From an uncultured Eubacteriales bacterium (GTDB lineage Bacteria; Bacillota; Clostridia; Oscillospirales; Acutalibacteraceae): 50,934 nt of DNA. Positions 14,247 through 23,557 of this stretch are shown piece by piece. Positions within the stretch are counted from its first letter, which is position 1. Each line of letters opens with the position of its first letter. The notes under the pieces are model-generated. The model ran no database searches, was not told the DNA's origin, and saw only the letters and a list, made by a program, of their open reading frames with translations. The translations under genes were made by a program, and so were the position numbers. Where the stretch lies: contig CAKSFK010000015.1 in assembly GCA_934454655.1 (NCBI GenBank), forward strand, positions 1 through 50,934, written 5' to 3'.

Positions 14247-17200
14247 ATGGAGTCAACTTCAATGGTTAAACCCGTACGGTTGGGTAGGAACACTCGAATG
14301 ACCTTTTCAAAAATTAATGAAGTCATCGATATGCCTAATCTTATCGAAATTCAGAAGGATTCCTACAAATGGTTTGTTGAGGAAGGTCTTAAGGAAGTTT
14401 TCAGGGATATGGCGGATATTACCGATTACAGCGGTAATCTGCGCTTAAGCTTTGTTGACTACCGCCTTGACGAAACGCCTAAGTACGACGTTACGGAGTG
14501 CAAAGCGCGCGATACAACATATGCCGCACCGCTCAGAGTTACCGCACGCCTTGTTAATGTTGAAAAGGACGAAATAAAGGAAAGCGAAGTATCAATGGGC
14601 GATTTCCCGCTTATGACCGAGTCGGGAACCTTTGTAATCAACGGTGCGGAGCGCGCCATTGTTTCACAGCTTGTCCGTTCGCCGGGTGTTTATTTTGCCG
14701 AAAAGGCAGATGAAAAAACCGGCAAAAGACTTTTTTCCTCTACAATTATTCCTAACCGCGGCGCGTGGCTTGAGTATGAAACCTCTGCAAACGACGTGCT
14801 GTATGTCCGCATAGATAAAAACCGCAAACTGCCCGTTACCACCTTTATCCGTTCGCTCGGAATAGGCACAAACGAGCAGATAAGAGCGCTTTTCGGCGAC
14901 GATGAACGCCTTTCGGCAACGCTTGAGGCTGATGACGCAAAGTCGGTTGAGGACGCGCTGGTTGAAGTTTATAAAAAGCTCCGCCCCAGCGAGCCTGTAA
15001 CAATTGAGGGCGCAAAGGCTTATCTTGACCAGCTTTTCTTTGATCCGCACCGCTATGATATTTCGCGCGTCGGACGTTATAAGTATAATAAAAAGCTTGC
15101 AATCGGCGCGCGTATAAAGGGCAATGTCCTTTCACGCCCCGTAGCCGACCCGATGACGGGCGAAATTCTTGCCGAAGCCGATACAACCGTTACACGTGAG
15201 CTTTCCGAACTTATCGAGAGAAAGGGCGTTTCGGAAGCATATATTAATGTAATGGATTTTGAGGGCAACGTAACCGAGGTCAAGGTGCTTTCAAACGGTA
15301 TGGTAAGACTTGCCGATTTCACCGATTTTACCGAAGAAGAGCTTGAAGAGCTTGACAACCTCGGTATTAACGAAAACGTTTCGTTTGCCGTTCTGCGCGA
15401 ACTGCTTGACAGCACAAACGGCAAGGATGAGCTCCGCGAGGCTATACTCGAACACGCTGATGAACTTATTCCGAAAAACATTACCACAGACGATATATTT
15501 GCGTCTGTAAGTTATTTTATAGGTCTGCCGCACAATGTCGGAACAACAGATGATATCGACCACCTCGGCAACCGCCGTATACGTTCCGTGGGCGAGCTTC
15601 TGCAAAATCAGTTCCGCATAGGCATTTCCCGTATGGAGCGCGTTGTCCGCGAGAAAATGACTTTGCAGGCACAGGACCCTGACAGCATTACCCCCCAGTC
15701 GCTCATAAACATCCGTCCGGTTGTTGCGGCAATCAAGGAGTTCTTCGGTTCTTCGCCGCTTTCGCAGTTTATGGACCAGACAAACCCGCTTTCCGAGCTT
15801 ACGCATAAGCGCCGTCTGTCGGCATTAGGCCCCGGCGGTCTTTCGCGTGACCGTGCGTCATTCGAAGTTCGTGACGTTCATTATACGCATTACGGACGTA
15901 TGTGTCCGATAGAAACACCGGAAGGTCCTAACATCGGTCTTATATCATATCTCGCAACCTTTGCGAAGATCAATAAATACGGTTTCATAGAAACTCCGTT
16001 CCGCAAGGTTGATAAGGCAAGCGGAAGGGTGCTTGACGAGGTTCGCTATATGACCGCGGACGAAGAGGACGATTACGTTGTGGCGCAGGCTAACGAGCCG
16101 CTTGACGAAAACGGTTTCTTTGTTAAGAAAAAGGTCAACGCGCGCCACCGCGACGGATTCCACGAGGTTGAGGCTTCAAGCGCCGATTATATGGACGTTT
16201 CGCCTAAGATGGTAGTGTCCGTTGCAACCGCAATGATCCCATTCCTTGAAAACGACGATACCAACCGTGCGCTTATGGGCTCGAACATGCAGAAGCAGGC
16301 AGTACCGCTTTTGCGCCCCGAAAACCCGATTGTTGCCACCGGTATGGAATATAAGGCGGCGGTAGACTCGGGCGTTGTTGTGCTTTCAAAACGCGCGGGC
16401 GAGGTTACTTATGTCAGCGCGGATATGATAAAGGTTCGCGCCAAAAACGGCGAGATTGACGAATACAAGCTTATTAAGTTCCTGCGTTCAAACCACGGAA
16501 CCTGCATTAACCAGCGCCCGGTCGTAAAGGTCGGTCAGCAGGTTGAGGAACACGAGGTTATTGCCGACGGACCCGCAACAAGCAACGGTGAAATTTCACT
16601 CGGCAGAAACGCGCTCATCGGCTTTATGACTTGGGAAGGCTATAACTACGAGGACGCGGTTCTCATTAACGAGCGCCTTGTTCGCGACGATGTTTATACC
16701 TCTATCCATATTGAGGAGTACGAACTTGAGGCACGCGATACGAAGCTCGGACCCGAAGAGATAACACGCGATATCCCCAATGTCGGTGAGGACGCGCTTA
16801 AAGACCTTGACGAACGCGGCATAATCCGCATCGGCGCAGAGGTTACCGCGGGCGATATACTTGTAGGTAAGGTAACTCCCAAGGGCGAAACCGAACTTAC
16901 CGCGGAGGAAAGACTGCTCCGCGCAATATTCGGCGAAAAGGCGCGCGAGGTAAGGGATACCTCACTGCGCGTACCGCACGGCGAATACGGCACAATTGTT
17001 GACGTTAAGGTGTTCAACAGAGAAAACTCATCGGAATTAAGCCCGGGAGTAAACGTTGTTGTACGCTGCTATATAGCGCAAAAACGTAAAATCTCCGTCG
17101 GAGATAAAATGGCGGGACGTCACGGTAACAAGGGCGTTGTTTCCCGCATTCTTCCGAGCGAGGATATGCCTTTCCTGCCGGACGGCACACCGCTTGATAT

Positions 17201-18080
17201 AGTCCTGAACCCCCTCGGCGTTCCTTCACGTATGAATATCGGACAGGTACTTGAGGTACATCTGGGATATGCGGCAAGGGCGCTCGGCTGGAACATCTGC
17301 ACACCTGTATTTGACGGCGCGCATGAGGACGATATCCGTAAGTGCTTCAGCTTGGCTGATGAATTTACAAAGTCTGATGAATATGAATATAAGGACAGCG
17401 CAAAGCTGGACTTCTCGCGCATACCGCTCACGGCGGACGCCAAAACTCAGCTGTATGACGGACGCACCGGCGAGCCGTTTGATAACCTTGTAACCGTTGG
17501 TTATATGTATTATCTTAAACTGCATCACCTGGTTGACGATAAGATTCACGCACGTTCAACCGGTCCGTACTCACTGGTGACGCAGCAGCCGCTCGGCGGT
17601 AAGGCTCAGTTCGGCGGTCAGCGTTTCGGAGAAATGGAAGTTTGGGCGCTTGAGGCTTACGGCGCGGCTTACACACTTCAGGAAATACTCACCGTTAAGT
17701 CGGATGATGTTGTGGGACGTGTCAAGACGTACGAATCAATCGTTAAGGGTCAGAACATTCCGAAACCCGGCGTTCCCGAATCGTTCAAGGTTCTTATTAA
17801 GGAGCTCCAGTCCTTAGGACTTGACGTTAAGGTTCTTGATAAGGATAATGAGGAAATTGACCTTAAACAGACGTTTGACGATGACGACGATATAGGACTC
17901 GGCACTCCGGCTATTCCCGAGGGCGAGGACAGCGACATTGACTTTAACGGCGACACCGTTGCCGACGATCTTACAGGTTTCGGTCTTGAGGACGAAAACG
18001 GCGACGCGATAGAGGATGACGGTATAGATGACGAAAATGATGATTTCGGCGACGAAGATAAATTCGGCGACGAGGAGTAA
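14247..18080 (+). CDS. rpoB: RNA polymerase subunit beta
   Basis: Catalytic beta subunit of RNA polymerase, 1277 residues. The rifampicin-binding cluster reads SPLSQFMDQTNPLSELTHKR followed by RLSALGPGGL, with the wild-type residues at the classic resistance positions. Downstream are IETPEGPNIGLI and GDKMAGRHGNKG, as in all beta subunits. The C-terminal anchor LGGKAQFGGQRFGEMEVWALEAYG is intact. The last 70 or so residues form a strongly acidic tail rich in Asp/Glu, longer than in Bacillus. Unlike many Firmicutes, no ribosomal protein genes (rplJ, rplL) lie upstream; a lipoprotein gene does. rpoC follows after 12 bases. Confidence 0.99.
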   Translation: MESTSMVKPVRLGRNTRMTFSKINEVIDMPNLIEIQKDSYKWFVEEGLKEVFRDMADITDYSGNLRLSFVDYRLDETPKYDVTECKARDTTYAAPLRVTARLVNVEKDEIKESEVSMGDFPLMTESGTFVINGAERAIVSQLVRSPGVYFAEKADEKTGKRLFSSTIIPNRGAWLEYETSANDVLYVRIDKNRKLPVTTFIRSLGIGTNEQIRALFGDDERLSATLEADDAKSVEDALVEVYKKLRPSEPVTIEGAKAYLDQLFFDPHRYDISRVGRYKYNKKLAIGARIKGNVLSRPVADPMTGEILAEADTTVTRELSELIERKGVSEAYINVMDFEGNVTEVKVLSNGMVRLADFTDFTEEELEELDNLGINENVSFAVLRELLDSTNGKDELREAILEHADELIPKNITTDDIFASVSYFIGLPHNVGTTDDIDHLGNRRIRSVGELLQNQFRIGISRMERVVREKMTLQAQDPDSITPQSLINIRPVVAAIKEFFGSSPLSQFMDQTNPLSELTHKRRLSALGPGGLSRDRASFEVRDVHYTHYGRMCPIETPEGPNIGLISYLATFAKINKYGFIETPFRKVDKASGRVLDEVRYMTADEEDDYVVAQANEPLDENGFFVKKKVNARHRDGFHEVEASSADYMDVSPKMVVSVATAMIPFLENDDTNRALMGSNMQKQAVPLLRPENPIVATGMEYKAAVDSGVVVLSKRAGEVTYVSADMIKVRAKNGEIDEYKLIKFLRSNHGTCINQRPVVKVGQQVEEHEVIADGPATSNGEISLGRNALIGFMTWEGYNYEDAVLINERLVRDDVYTSIHIEEYELEARDTKLGPEEITRDIPNVGEDALKDLDERGIIRIGAEVTAGDILVGKVTPKGETELTAEERLLRAIFGEKAREVRDTSLRVPHGEYGTIVDVKVFNRENSSELSPGVNVVVRCYIAQKRKISVGDKMAGRHGNKGVVSRILPSEDMPFLPDGTPLDIVLNPLGVPSRMNIGQVLEVHLGYAARALGWNICTPVFDGAHEDDIRKCFSLADEFTKSDEYEYKDSAKLDFSRIPLTADAKTQLYDGRTGEPFDNLVTVGYMYYLKLHHLVDDKIHARSTGPYSLVTQQPLGGKAQFGGQRFGEMEVWALEAYGAAYTLQEILTVKSDDVVGRVKTYESIVKGQNIPKPGVPESFKVLIKELQSLGLDVKVLDKDNEEIDLKQTFDDDDDIGLGTPAIPEGEDSDIDFNGDTVADDLTGFGLEDENGDAIEDDGIDDENDDFGDEDKFGDEE

Positions 18081-18092
18081 CGGAGGGCAAAT

Positions 18093-21000
18093 ATGGCAGA
18101 AATTGAATTTGAATCAATAAAGATCGGACTTGCATCTCCCGAACAGATAAGAAGCTGGTCGCACGGCGAGGTAACAAAGCCGGAAACAATTAACTACCGC
18201 ACCTTAAAACCCGAGCAGGGGGGACTGTTCTGCGAGCGCATTTTCGGGCCTCAGAAGGACTGGGAGTGCCACTGCGGAAAGTATAAACGCATACGTTATA
18301 AGGGCAAGGTGTGCGAACGCTGCGGCGTTGAGGTAACCCGCGCCAAGGTTCGCCGCGAACGTATGGGCTCTATTGAACTTGCGGCCCCTGTTTCACACAT
18401 CTGGTATTTCAAAACAATTCCCTCAAGAATGGGTCTTGTGCTTGATATTACACCCAAAGCGCTTGAACAGGTACTTTATTTCTCGCAGTATATAGTAACC
18501 GATCCCGGTACAACACCGCTTGAGAAAAAACAGCTTTTAAATGAGAAACAGTACCGCGATATGCGCGAAAAATATGAGGACGACTTTGAAGCGGGAATGG
18601 GCGCCGAGGCTATAAAGAAGCTCCTTTGCGAAATTGACCTTGATAAGACCTGCGATGAACTTCGCAAGGAACTGGAGGACGCAACGGGTCAGAAGAGTAT
18701 TCGCCTTTTAAAGCGTCTTGAAGTGCTTGAAGCGTTCAGACAGTCGGGCAACCGCCCCGAATGGATGATTCTCGACGTTATTCCGGTTATCCCGCCGGAT
18801 CTGCGTCCTATGGTTCAGCTTGACGGCGGGCGTTTCGCCACAAGCGACTTAAATGACCTTTACAGACGTGTTATCAACCGTAACAACCGCCTTAAAAGAT
18901 TGCTTGAACTTCGCGCACCGGACATTATCGTCCGTAACGAAAAGCGTATGCTTCAAGAGGCTGTTGACGCGCTTATTGATAACGGCAGACGCGGCAAGCC
19001 CGTAACAGGACCTAACAACCGCGCGCTTAAATCCCTTTCGGATATGCTTAAAGGCAAACAGGGACGTTTCCGCCAGAACCTTCTCGGAAAACGTGTTGAC
19101 TATTCGGGACGTTCGGTTATAGTTGTAGGACCTGAACTTAAAATGTATCAGTGCGGCGTTCCTAAGGAAATGGCGCTTGAACTGTTTAAGCCCTTTGTTA
19201 TGAAACGTCTTGTTGAAACAAAGGCTGTTACCAACATTAAATCGGCAAGGAAAATGGTTGAACGCGCCTCTAATGAGGTTTGGGACGCACTTGAAATGGT
19301 AATTAAAGAGCATCCCGTTCTTCTCAACCGCGCGCCCACGCTTCACCGTTTGGGTATTCAGGCGTTTGAGCCGGTTCTTGTTGAGGGTAAGGCGTTAAAG
19401 CTGCATCCGCTTGTTTGTACGGCATATAACGCCGACTTTGACGGCGACCAGATGGCTATTCATATCCCGCTGTCGGCAGAGGCACAGTCGGAAGCACGCT
19501 TCTTAATGCTTGCGGCAAATAACCTCTTAAAACCGTCCGACGGTAAACCTGTAACCGTTCCTACACAGGATATGGTACTCGGTTCGTATTACCTTACACT
19601 TGTTAAGGCAGACGAAAAGGGCGCTAATAAGGTGTTCAGGGATAAAAACGAGGCTATTATGGCCTATTCCGACGGAGTAATCGGACTGCACGCGCCCATA
19701 AGGGTTCGTATGACCGATGAAAACGGTGTGAGCGGTCTTGTATGGTGTACGGTAGGATTTATTATATTCAATGAATCGATACCGCAGGATTTGGGCTTTG
19801 TTGACAGGAGCAATCCGGCTCACAAACTTGAACTTGAGTGGACCTACACCGTTAAGAATCCCGAAACAAACTTTATAGAAAGCAATGACGATATTATTCA
19901 GAATAAGGTCGGCAAAAAACAGCTCGGGAAGATAATTGACCGCTGCATCACAATGCACGGAACGAGCGAATCGGCTATTGTTCTTGATAACATCAAGGCA
20001 ACAGGCTTTAAGTATTCCACAAAGGGCGCTATCACCGTTGCGGTTATCGACGCGGTTATCCCGCCCGCAAAGAAGGAAATACTTGCCGCTGCCGAGGCTA
20101 AAATAGATTTGGTATCGCGCGATTATCGCCGCGGTCTTATCAGCAACGAGGAACGCAGCCGCCATGTAATTGAAATATGGAATAAGGCTACCGAGGATGT
20201 TGCGGACGCACTTAAGGGCAACCTTGATGAGTTCAACCCGATATTTATGATGGCAGACTCGGGCGCGCGCGGTTCTATGAGCCAGATAAGACAGCTTGCC
20301 GGTATGCGCGGACTTATTGCAAACACAGCAGGTAAGGTTATTGAAGTACCTATCCGCGCGAATTACCGCGAGGGTCTTAACGTTCTTGAATACTTCATTT
20401 CCTCCCGCGGCGCACGTAAAGGACTTGCCGATACGGCGCTTCGTACAGCGGACTCGGGTTATCTTACCCGCCGCCTTGTTGATGTTGCGCAGGATGTTAT
20501 TGTCCGTGAGGACGACTGCGGAACCGAAGAGGGTCTTACCATTTCCGATATTAAGGACGGCAACCACATTCTTGAACCGCTTGAGGAGCGTCTTGAGGGC
20601 AGATATCTGCTTCACGACGCGGTTGACCCGACTACCGGCGAGGTTATCTGGTCACACGACGATATGGTTACGGGCGAAGGCGCAAAGAAAATTGTTGACG
20701 CCGGAATTACAAGCATTGAGATACGCTCGGTGCTTACCTGCCACAGCCATCACGGCGTGTGCAAAAAGTGCTACGGCAAAAACCTTGCAACCAGCAAACC
20801 GGTTACAACGGGCGAGGCAGTCGGCATAGTTGCGGCACAGTCAATAGGCGAACCCGGTACTCAGCTTACAATGCGTACCTTCCATACGGGCGGTATTGCA
20901 AGTACCGAGGATATCACGCAGGGTCTGCCGCGTGTTGAAGAACTGTTTGAGGCACGCAGACCGAAACGCTGTGCGCTTATCGCCAAAATGGATGGTACCG

Positions 21001-21707
21001 TACGCATTGCCGAGGAAAAGCGGAGCAATGTAATTATAATTACAAACGATGAGCTTAAAACCGAGGAAAAGGTCACCATTCCTTACGGCGTACGTTGTCT
21101 TGTTAAGGACGGGGATGAGGTTAAAGCAGGCGATATGCTTATTCCGGGCGCTAAGTATCCGCAGGATATTTTGGAGGCGCAGGGACCTGAGGCTGTTGAA
21201 GAATATATCATAGCCGAAATTCAGAATGCTTACCGTACTCAGGGTGTTGACATTAACGATAAACACATTGAGGTTATCGTTCGTCAGATGATGCGTAAAC
21301 TGCGTATTACCGACCCCGGCTCTACCGACCTTTTGCAGAACGTAAGCTATGAATACAAGGAAATTGCCGAGGCGAACGCTGCTGTTCAGGCACGTATCGA
21401 CGCGGGCGAAGAGGGTCTTTCAAAGGCAACCTACCGCGCAACACTGCTTGGTATCACAAAGGCTTCGCTTGCAACCGAATCATTCCTTTCGGCGGCATCG
21501 TTCCAGGAAACCACAAGAGTTCTCACCGAAGCCGCAATCAAAGGCAAGGTCGATCCTCTGTTCGGACTTAAGGAAAATGTTATCATCGGTAAGCTTGTAC
21601 CCGCAGGTACGGGTATGAAGTGCGATGAGATAAATCCCCCCGAATATAATAACGAGGACAACGGACTTGAGGAAGAAGCAAACGTTGACGATAAGGCATT
21701 CGCGTAA
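18093..21707 (+). CDS. rpoC: RNA polymerase subunit beta'
   Basis: Catalytic beta' subunit, 1204 residues, normal for Firmicutes. The N-terminal zinc-binding domain CHCG...CERCG is at about residues 57-78. The absolutely conserved active-site magnesium motif NADFDGDQMA is at about 446-455. The second zinc site CHSHHGVCKKC lies in the C-terminal half, and GEPGTQLTMRTFHTGG (trigger-loop side) follows it. The tail is acidic (NNEDNGLEEEANVDD). The ribosome site GGAGG precedes the ATG, and a terminator ends the two-gene transcript soon after the stop. Confidence 0.99.
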   Translation: MAEIEFESIKIGLASPEQIRSWSHGEVTKPETINYRTLKPEQGGLFCERIFGPQKDWECHCGKYKRIRYKGKVCERCGVEVTRAKVRRERMGSIELAAPVSHIWYFKTIPSRMGLVLDITPKALEQVLYFSQYIVTDPGTTPLEKKQLLNEKQYRDMREKYEDDFEAGMGAEAIKKLLCEIDLDKTCDELRKELEDATGQKSIRLLKRLEVLEAFRQSGNRPEWMILDVIPVIPPDLRPMVQLDGGRFATSDLNDLYRRVINRNNRLKRLLELRAPDIIVRNEKRMLQEAVDALIDNGRRGKPVTGPNNRALKSLSDMLKGKQGRFRQNLLGKRVDYSGRSVIVVGPELKMYQCGVPKEMALELFKPFVMKRLVETKAVTNIKSARKMVERASNEVWDALEMVIKEHPVLLNRAPTLHRLGIQAFEPVLVEGKALKLHPLVCTAYNADFDGDQMAIHIPLSAEAQSEARFLMLAANNLLKPSDGKPVTVPTQDMVLGSYYLTLVKADEKGANKVFRDKNEAIMAYSDGVIGLHAPIRVRMTDENGVSGLVWCTVGFIIFNESIPQDLGFVDRSNPAHKLELEWTYTVKNPETNFIESNDDIIQNKVGKKQLGKIIDRCITMHGTSESAIVLDNIKATGFKYSTKGAITVAVIDAVIPPAKKEILAAAEAKIDLVSRDYRRGLISNEERSRHVIEIWNKATEDVADALKGNLDEFNPIFMMADSGARGSMSQIRQLAGMRGLIANTAGKVIEVPIRANYREGLNVLEYFISSRGARKGLADTALRTADSGYLTRRLVDVAQDVIVREDDCGTEEGLTISDIKDGNHILEPLEERLEGRYLLHDAVDPTTGEVIWSHDDMVTGEGAKKIVDAGITSIEIRSVLTCHSHHGVCKKCYGKNLATSKPVTTGEAVGIVAAQSIGEPGTQLTMRTFHTGGIASTEDITQGLPRVEELFEARRPKRCALIAKMDGTVRIAEEKRSNVIIITNDELKTEEKVTIPYGVRCLVKDGDEVKAGDMLIPGAKYPQDILEAQGPEAVEEYIIAEIQNAYRTQGVDINDKHIEVIVRQMMRKLRITDPGSTDLLQNVSYEYKEIAEANAAVQARIDAGEEGLSKATYRATLLGITKASLATESFLSAASFQETTRVLTEAAIKGKVDPLFGLKENVIIGKLVPAGTGMKCDEINPPEYNNEDNGLEEEANVDDKAFA

Positions 21708-21723
21708 AACAAGTTTATAGCTA

Positions 21724-21763
21724 AAAGGTCTGCGACATTAAGCGCCGCAGACCTTTATTTTTT
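21724..21763 (+). terminator. Intrinsic terminator after rpoC
   Basis: AAAGGTCTGCG (21724-21734) pairs with CGCAGACCTTT (21746-21756) across an 11-base loop and is followed by a T-rich tract. Confidence 0.9.
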
Positions 21764-21765
21764 CC

Positions 21766-21794
21766 TTGACAAAATCGGGAGCTTGTGTTAAAAT
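21766..21794 (+). promoter_or_regulatory. Sigma-A-type promoter of rplU-prp-rpmA
   Basis: Perfect TTGACA (21766-21771), 17-bp spacer and TAAAAT (21789-21794). It lies directly behind the rpoC terminator. Confidence 0.88.
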
Positions 21795-21797
21795 GTA

Positions 21798-21880
21798 TAA
21801 GCCGCATACTGTGGGCTTTGTTAAGTTGTGCCGATAAACGGCATACGCCCTCCGTAGCGAGACTGTAAAAACGGCAGGTG
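21798..21880 (+). ncRNA. L21 ribosomal-protein leader (candidate)
   Basis: The untranslated leader of rplU contains AGCC/GGCT and GTGCCG/CGGCAT hairpins, then GACTGTAAAAACGGCAGGTG just before the start. This matches my memory of the L21 leader found before rplU in many Firmicutes, where it is thought to mediate feedback by the ribosomal protein. A covariance-model search would settle it. Confidence 0.6.
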
Positions 21881-21888
21881 TAGTAAAA

Positions 21889-22194
21889 ATGTACGCAATT
21901 ATTGAAACAGGCGGAAAGCAGTACCGTGTAGAAAGCGGCGACGTAATTTACGTTGAAAAGCTTAATGCCGAGGTTAACGAGGAAGTCACCTTTGATAAGG
22001 TTGTTGCGGTTTGCAACAAAACCCTGAAGGTTGGCAAGCCTTACGTTAAGGACGCTTTTGTTAAGGGTACGGTTATTAAGAACGGTAAAGGCAAAAAGGT
22101 TACCGTATTTACCTATAAACCCAAAAAGAGCAGTTCACGCAAAATGGGTCACAGACAGCCCTATACTAAGGTACAGATCGGCGAAATAGGCTGA
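21889..22194 (+). CDS. rplU: 50S ribosomal protein L21
   Basis: Ribosomal protein bL21, 101 residues, binds 23S rRNA in the large subunit. It starts with the typical MYAIIETGGKQYRVE and contains VTVFTYKPKKSSSRKMGHRQ and YTKVQIGEI near the end, all conserved in the family. It is first in the standard Firmicutes order rplU-prp-rpmA and is preceded by a strong promoter and a folded leader. The Prp gene starts one base after the stop. Confidence 0.98.
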   Translation: MYAIIETGGKQYRVESGDVIYVEKLNAEVNEEVTFDKVVAVCNKTLKVGKPYVKDAFVKGTVIKNGKGKKVTVFTYKPKKSSSRKMGHRQPYTKVQIGEIG

Positions 22195-22195
22195 T

Positions 22196-22528
22196 ATGAC
22201 TAAGGTTAAGTTTTTAGCTGATGAGAATGGCATTTACGGCTTTGAAATCAGCGGACACTGTTCTGTAAACGGTGATGATGAGGTTGGCAAAACGGTTTGC
22301 GCGGCGGTTTCTTCCGCGGCGTATATGACGGTGAACACCGTAACCGATATAATCGGTGACAAGGCGGATGTAACGGTGGATGACGCGGTTATGAAATTTT
22401 ACGCAAAGTCACCCTGTGAATGCACAAAAAAGCTCCTTAAGGGCTTAAGGTTTCACATAACCGAGCTTGCCGACCAATACAAAGATAACATAAGTGTTAA
22501 CGGAGGTGCAAAAAATGTTAAAGATTAA
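22196..22528 (+). CDS. prp: Ribosomal-processing cysteine protease Prp
   Basis: A 110-residue cysteine protease that removes the N-terminal extension of L27 in Firmicutes and related groups. The catalytic dyad is visible as His-21 (SGHC) and Cys-35 (GKTVCAAVS). Family length is usually 105-115. It sits between its two usual neighbours rplU and rpmA. Its stop overlaps the start of rpmA by 14 bases, so enzyme and substrate are translated from the same message in coupled frames. Confidence 0.96.
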   Translation: MTKVKFLADENGIYGFEISGHCSVNGDDEVGKTVCAAVSSAAYMTVNTVTDIIGDKADVTVDDAVMKFYAKSPCECTKKLLKGLRFHITELADQYKDNISVNGGAKNVKD

Positions 22529-22799
22529 CATTCAGTTATTCGCCCATAAAAAGGGAATGGGTTCAACTAAGAACGGACGTGACAGCGAGGCTAAGCGCCT
22601 TGGCGTTAAGCGTGCCGACGGTCAGTTTGTACTGGCGGGCAACATATTGGTTCGTCAAAGAGGAACTCACATCCATGCCGGCAACAATGTCGGACGCGGC
22701 TCTGACGATACACTCTTTGCTTTGATTGACGGAAAGGTTAAATTCGAGCGTCAGGGAAGAGATCGTAAACAGGTTAGTATATACGCTGTTGAGCAGTAA
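22515..22799 (+). CDS. rpmA: 50S ribosomal protein L27, with cleavable N-terminus
   Basis: Ribosomal protein bL27, 94 residues, whose N-terminus reaches the peptidyl-transferase centre. It begins MLKINIQLF-AHKKG. The first nine residues are the extension that Prp cuts after Phe-9, exposing the functional AHKKG end. I start it at the ATG at 22515 with GGAGG eight bases upstream; a longer in-frame start at 22494 would add residues not found in homologues. The body (GSTKNGRDSEAKRLGVKR) is canonical. A terminator follows. Confidence 0.98.
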   Translation: MLKINIQLFAHKKGMGSTKNGRDSEAKRLGVKRADGQFVLAGNILVRQRGTHIHAGNNVGRGSDDTLFALIDGKVKFERQGRDRKQVSIYAVEQ

Positions 22800-22806
22800 T
22801 TATTTG

Positions 22807-22845
22807 AGGATTCGGGTGTAAGACAGCTCCCGAATCCTTTTTTTT
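22807..22845 (+). terminator. Intrinsic terminator after rpmA
   Basis: AGGATTCGGG (22807-22816) pairs with CCCGAATCCT (22829-22838), followed by eight T residues. No separate promoter is obvious before the next gene, so some readthrough is likely. Confidence 0.9.
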
Positions 22846-22862
22846 GAAAGGAAGGAACAGCA

Positions 22863-23249
22863 ATGAAGGTATGTCATGTATGCAAGACAGAGTGTGATGA
22901 TTCGGCTGAACTTTGCCCGGTTTGCGGTGCCGATTTAACAGCCGACGCGGCGAATGAGGAAAAAGAGGAAAAAATAATCAACAAACCGGTATTGCTTGCA
23001 ACGGTTGACGATGTGGTTTCTTCGGAAATAATAAGGGATTTGCTCAGTGACGCGGGAATTATTTACAGCTGCGATTCGGAAAACGACGGCACTATGAAGG
23101 TGACCTTCGGCGGTTCGTTTATTGCCGACGATATATATGTAGACGAGTCAGATTTTGAAAATGCAAGCAAAATATATGAGGATTTTTTAAATTCAGAGCC
23201 TTCATTTGACGAGGAGTTTTTTGAAGAGTCGGAGAACGATGAGGAATGA
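22863..23249 (+). CDS. Zinc-ribbon protein with DUF2007-like domain
   Basis: A 128-residue soluble protein. Residues 4-24 form a small zinc ribbon with two CxxC pairs (CHVCKTECDDSAELCPVCG). A DUF2007-like domain follows (about 42-115, LLATVDDVVSSEIIRDLLSDAGI), and the acidic C-terminus is rich in Glu/Asp. DUF2007 proteins are small and predicted to be regulatory or signal-transducing, with no firm function. The next gene encodes a second copy of the same domain without the ribbon, and the two overlap by four bases, suggesting a tandem duplication. Neighbours are ribosome-related (rpmA, obgE). Confidence 0.75.
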   Translation: MKVCHVCKTECDDSAELCPVCGADLTADAANEEKEEKIINKPVLLATVDDVVSSEIIRDLLSDAGIIYSCDSENDGTMKVTFGGSFIADDIYVDESDFENASKIYEDFLNSEPSFDEEFFEESENDEE

Positions 23250-23557
23250 ATTTTTTTAAAAGGGGAATAAAAAAGGAAACTGAACCGAACGCAAACGAGC
23301 CGGTTTTGGCGGCGGTTATTAAAAATCCGGTTACATCGGAGATTTTTCAGGATATACTAAAGGAAAACGGCATACCGTTCATATGCCGTCAGGACGGCGC
23401 GGGCGGCTCTGTAAAGCTTTTGCTGGGCGCCGGGGTCGTGCCGGATAATATATACGTTGCGGCAGGAAATTATGAAACCGCAAGAGGACTTTACGAGGCG
23501 TATCTTGCCACGGAAATAGAAAGTCCCTTAGATTTTAAAGAGGAAACCGATAAATAG
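23246..23557 (+). CDS. DUF2007-like protein, paralogue of its neighbour
   Basis: A 103-residue soluble protein of DUF2007 type, clearly related to the product of the gene before it: both have PVL-A-V----V-SEI--D-L---GI and later D-IYV-----E-A---YE--L in the same order. It lacks the N-terminal zinc ribbon and instead begins with a short basic segment. It starts in the stop region of its neighbour (ATGA overlap) and ends directly before the obgE ATG. Function is unknown. Confidence 0.7.
   Translation: MNFFKRGIKKETEPNANEPVLAAVIKNPVTSEIFQDILKENGIPFICRQDGAGGSVKLLLGAGVVPDNIYVAAGNYETARGLYEAYLATEIESPLDFKEETDK

Noticed and set aside
15700..15900. Rifampicin-resistance change in rpoB
   Set aside because: The cluster reads with the usual susceptible residues at the classic Gln, Asp, His and Ser positions.
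19527..20615. Long minus-strand open frame of 362 codons inside rpoC
   Set aside because: It is antisense to highly conserved RpoC sequence, shows no family features, and arises from the codon use of the real gene.
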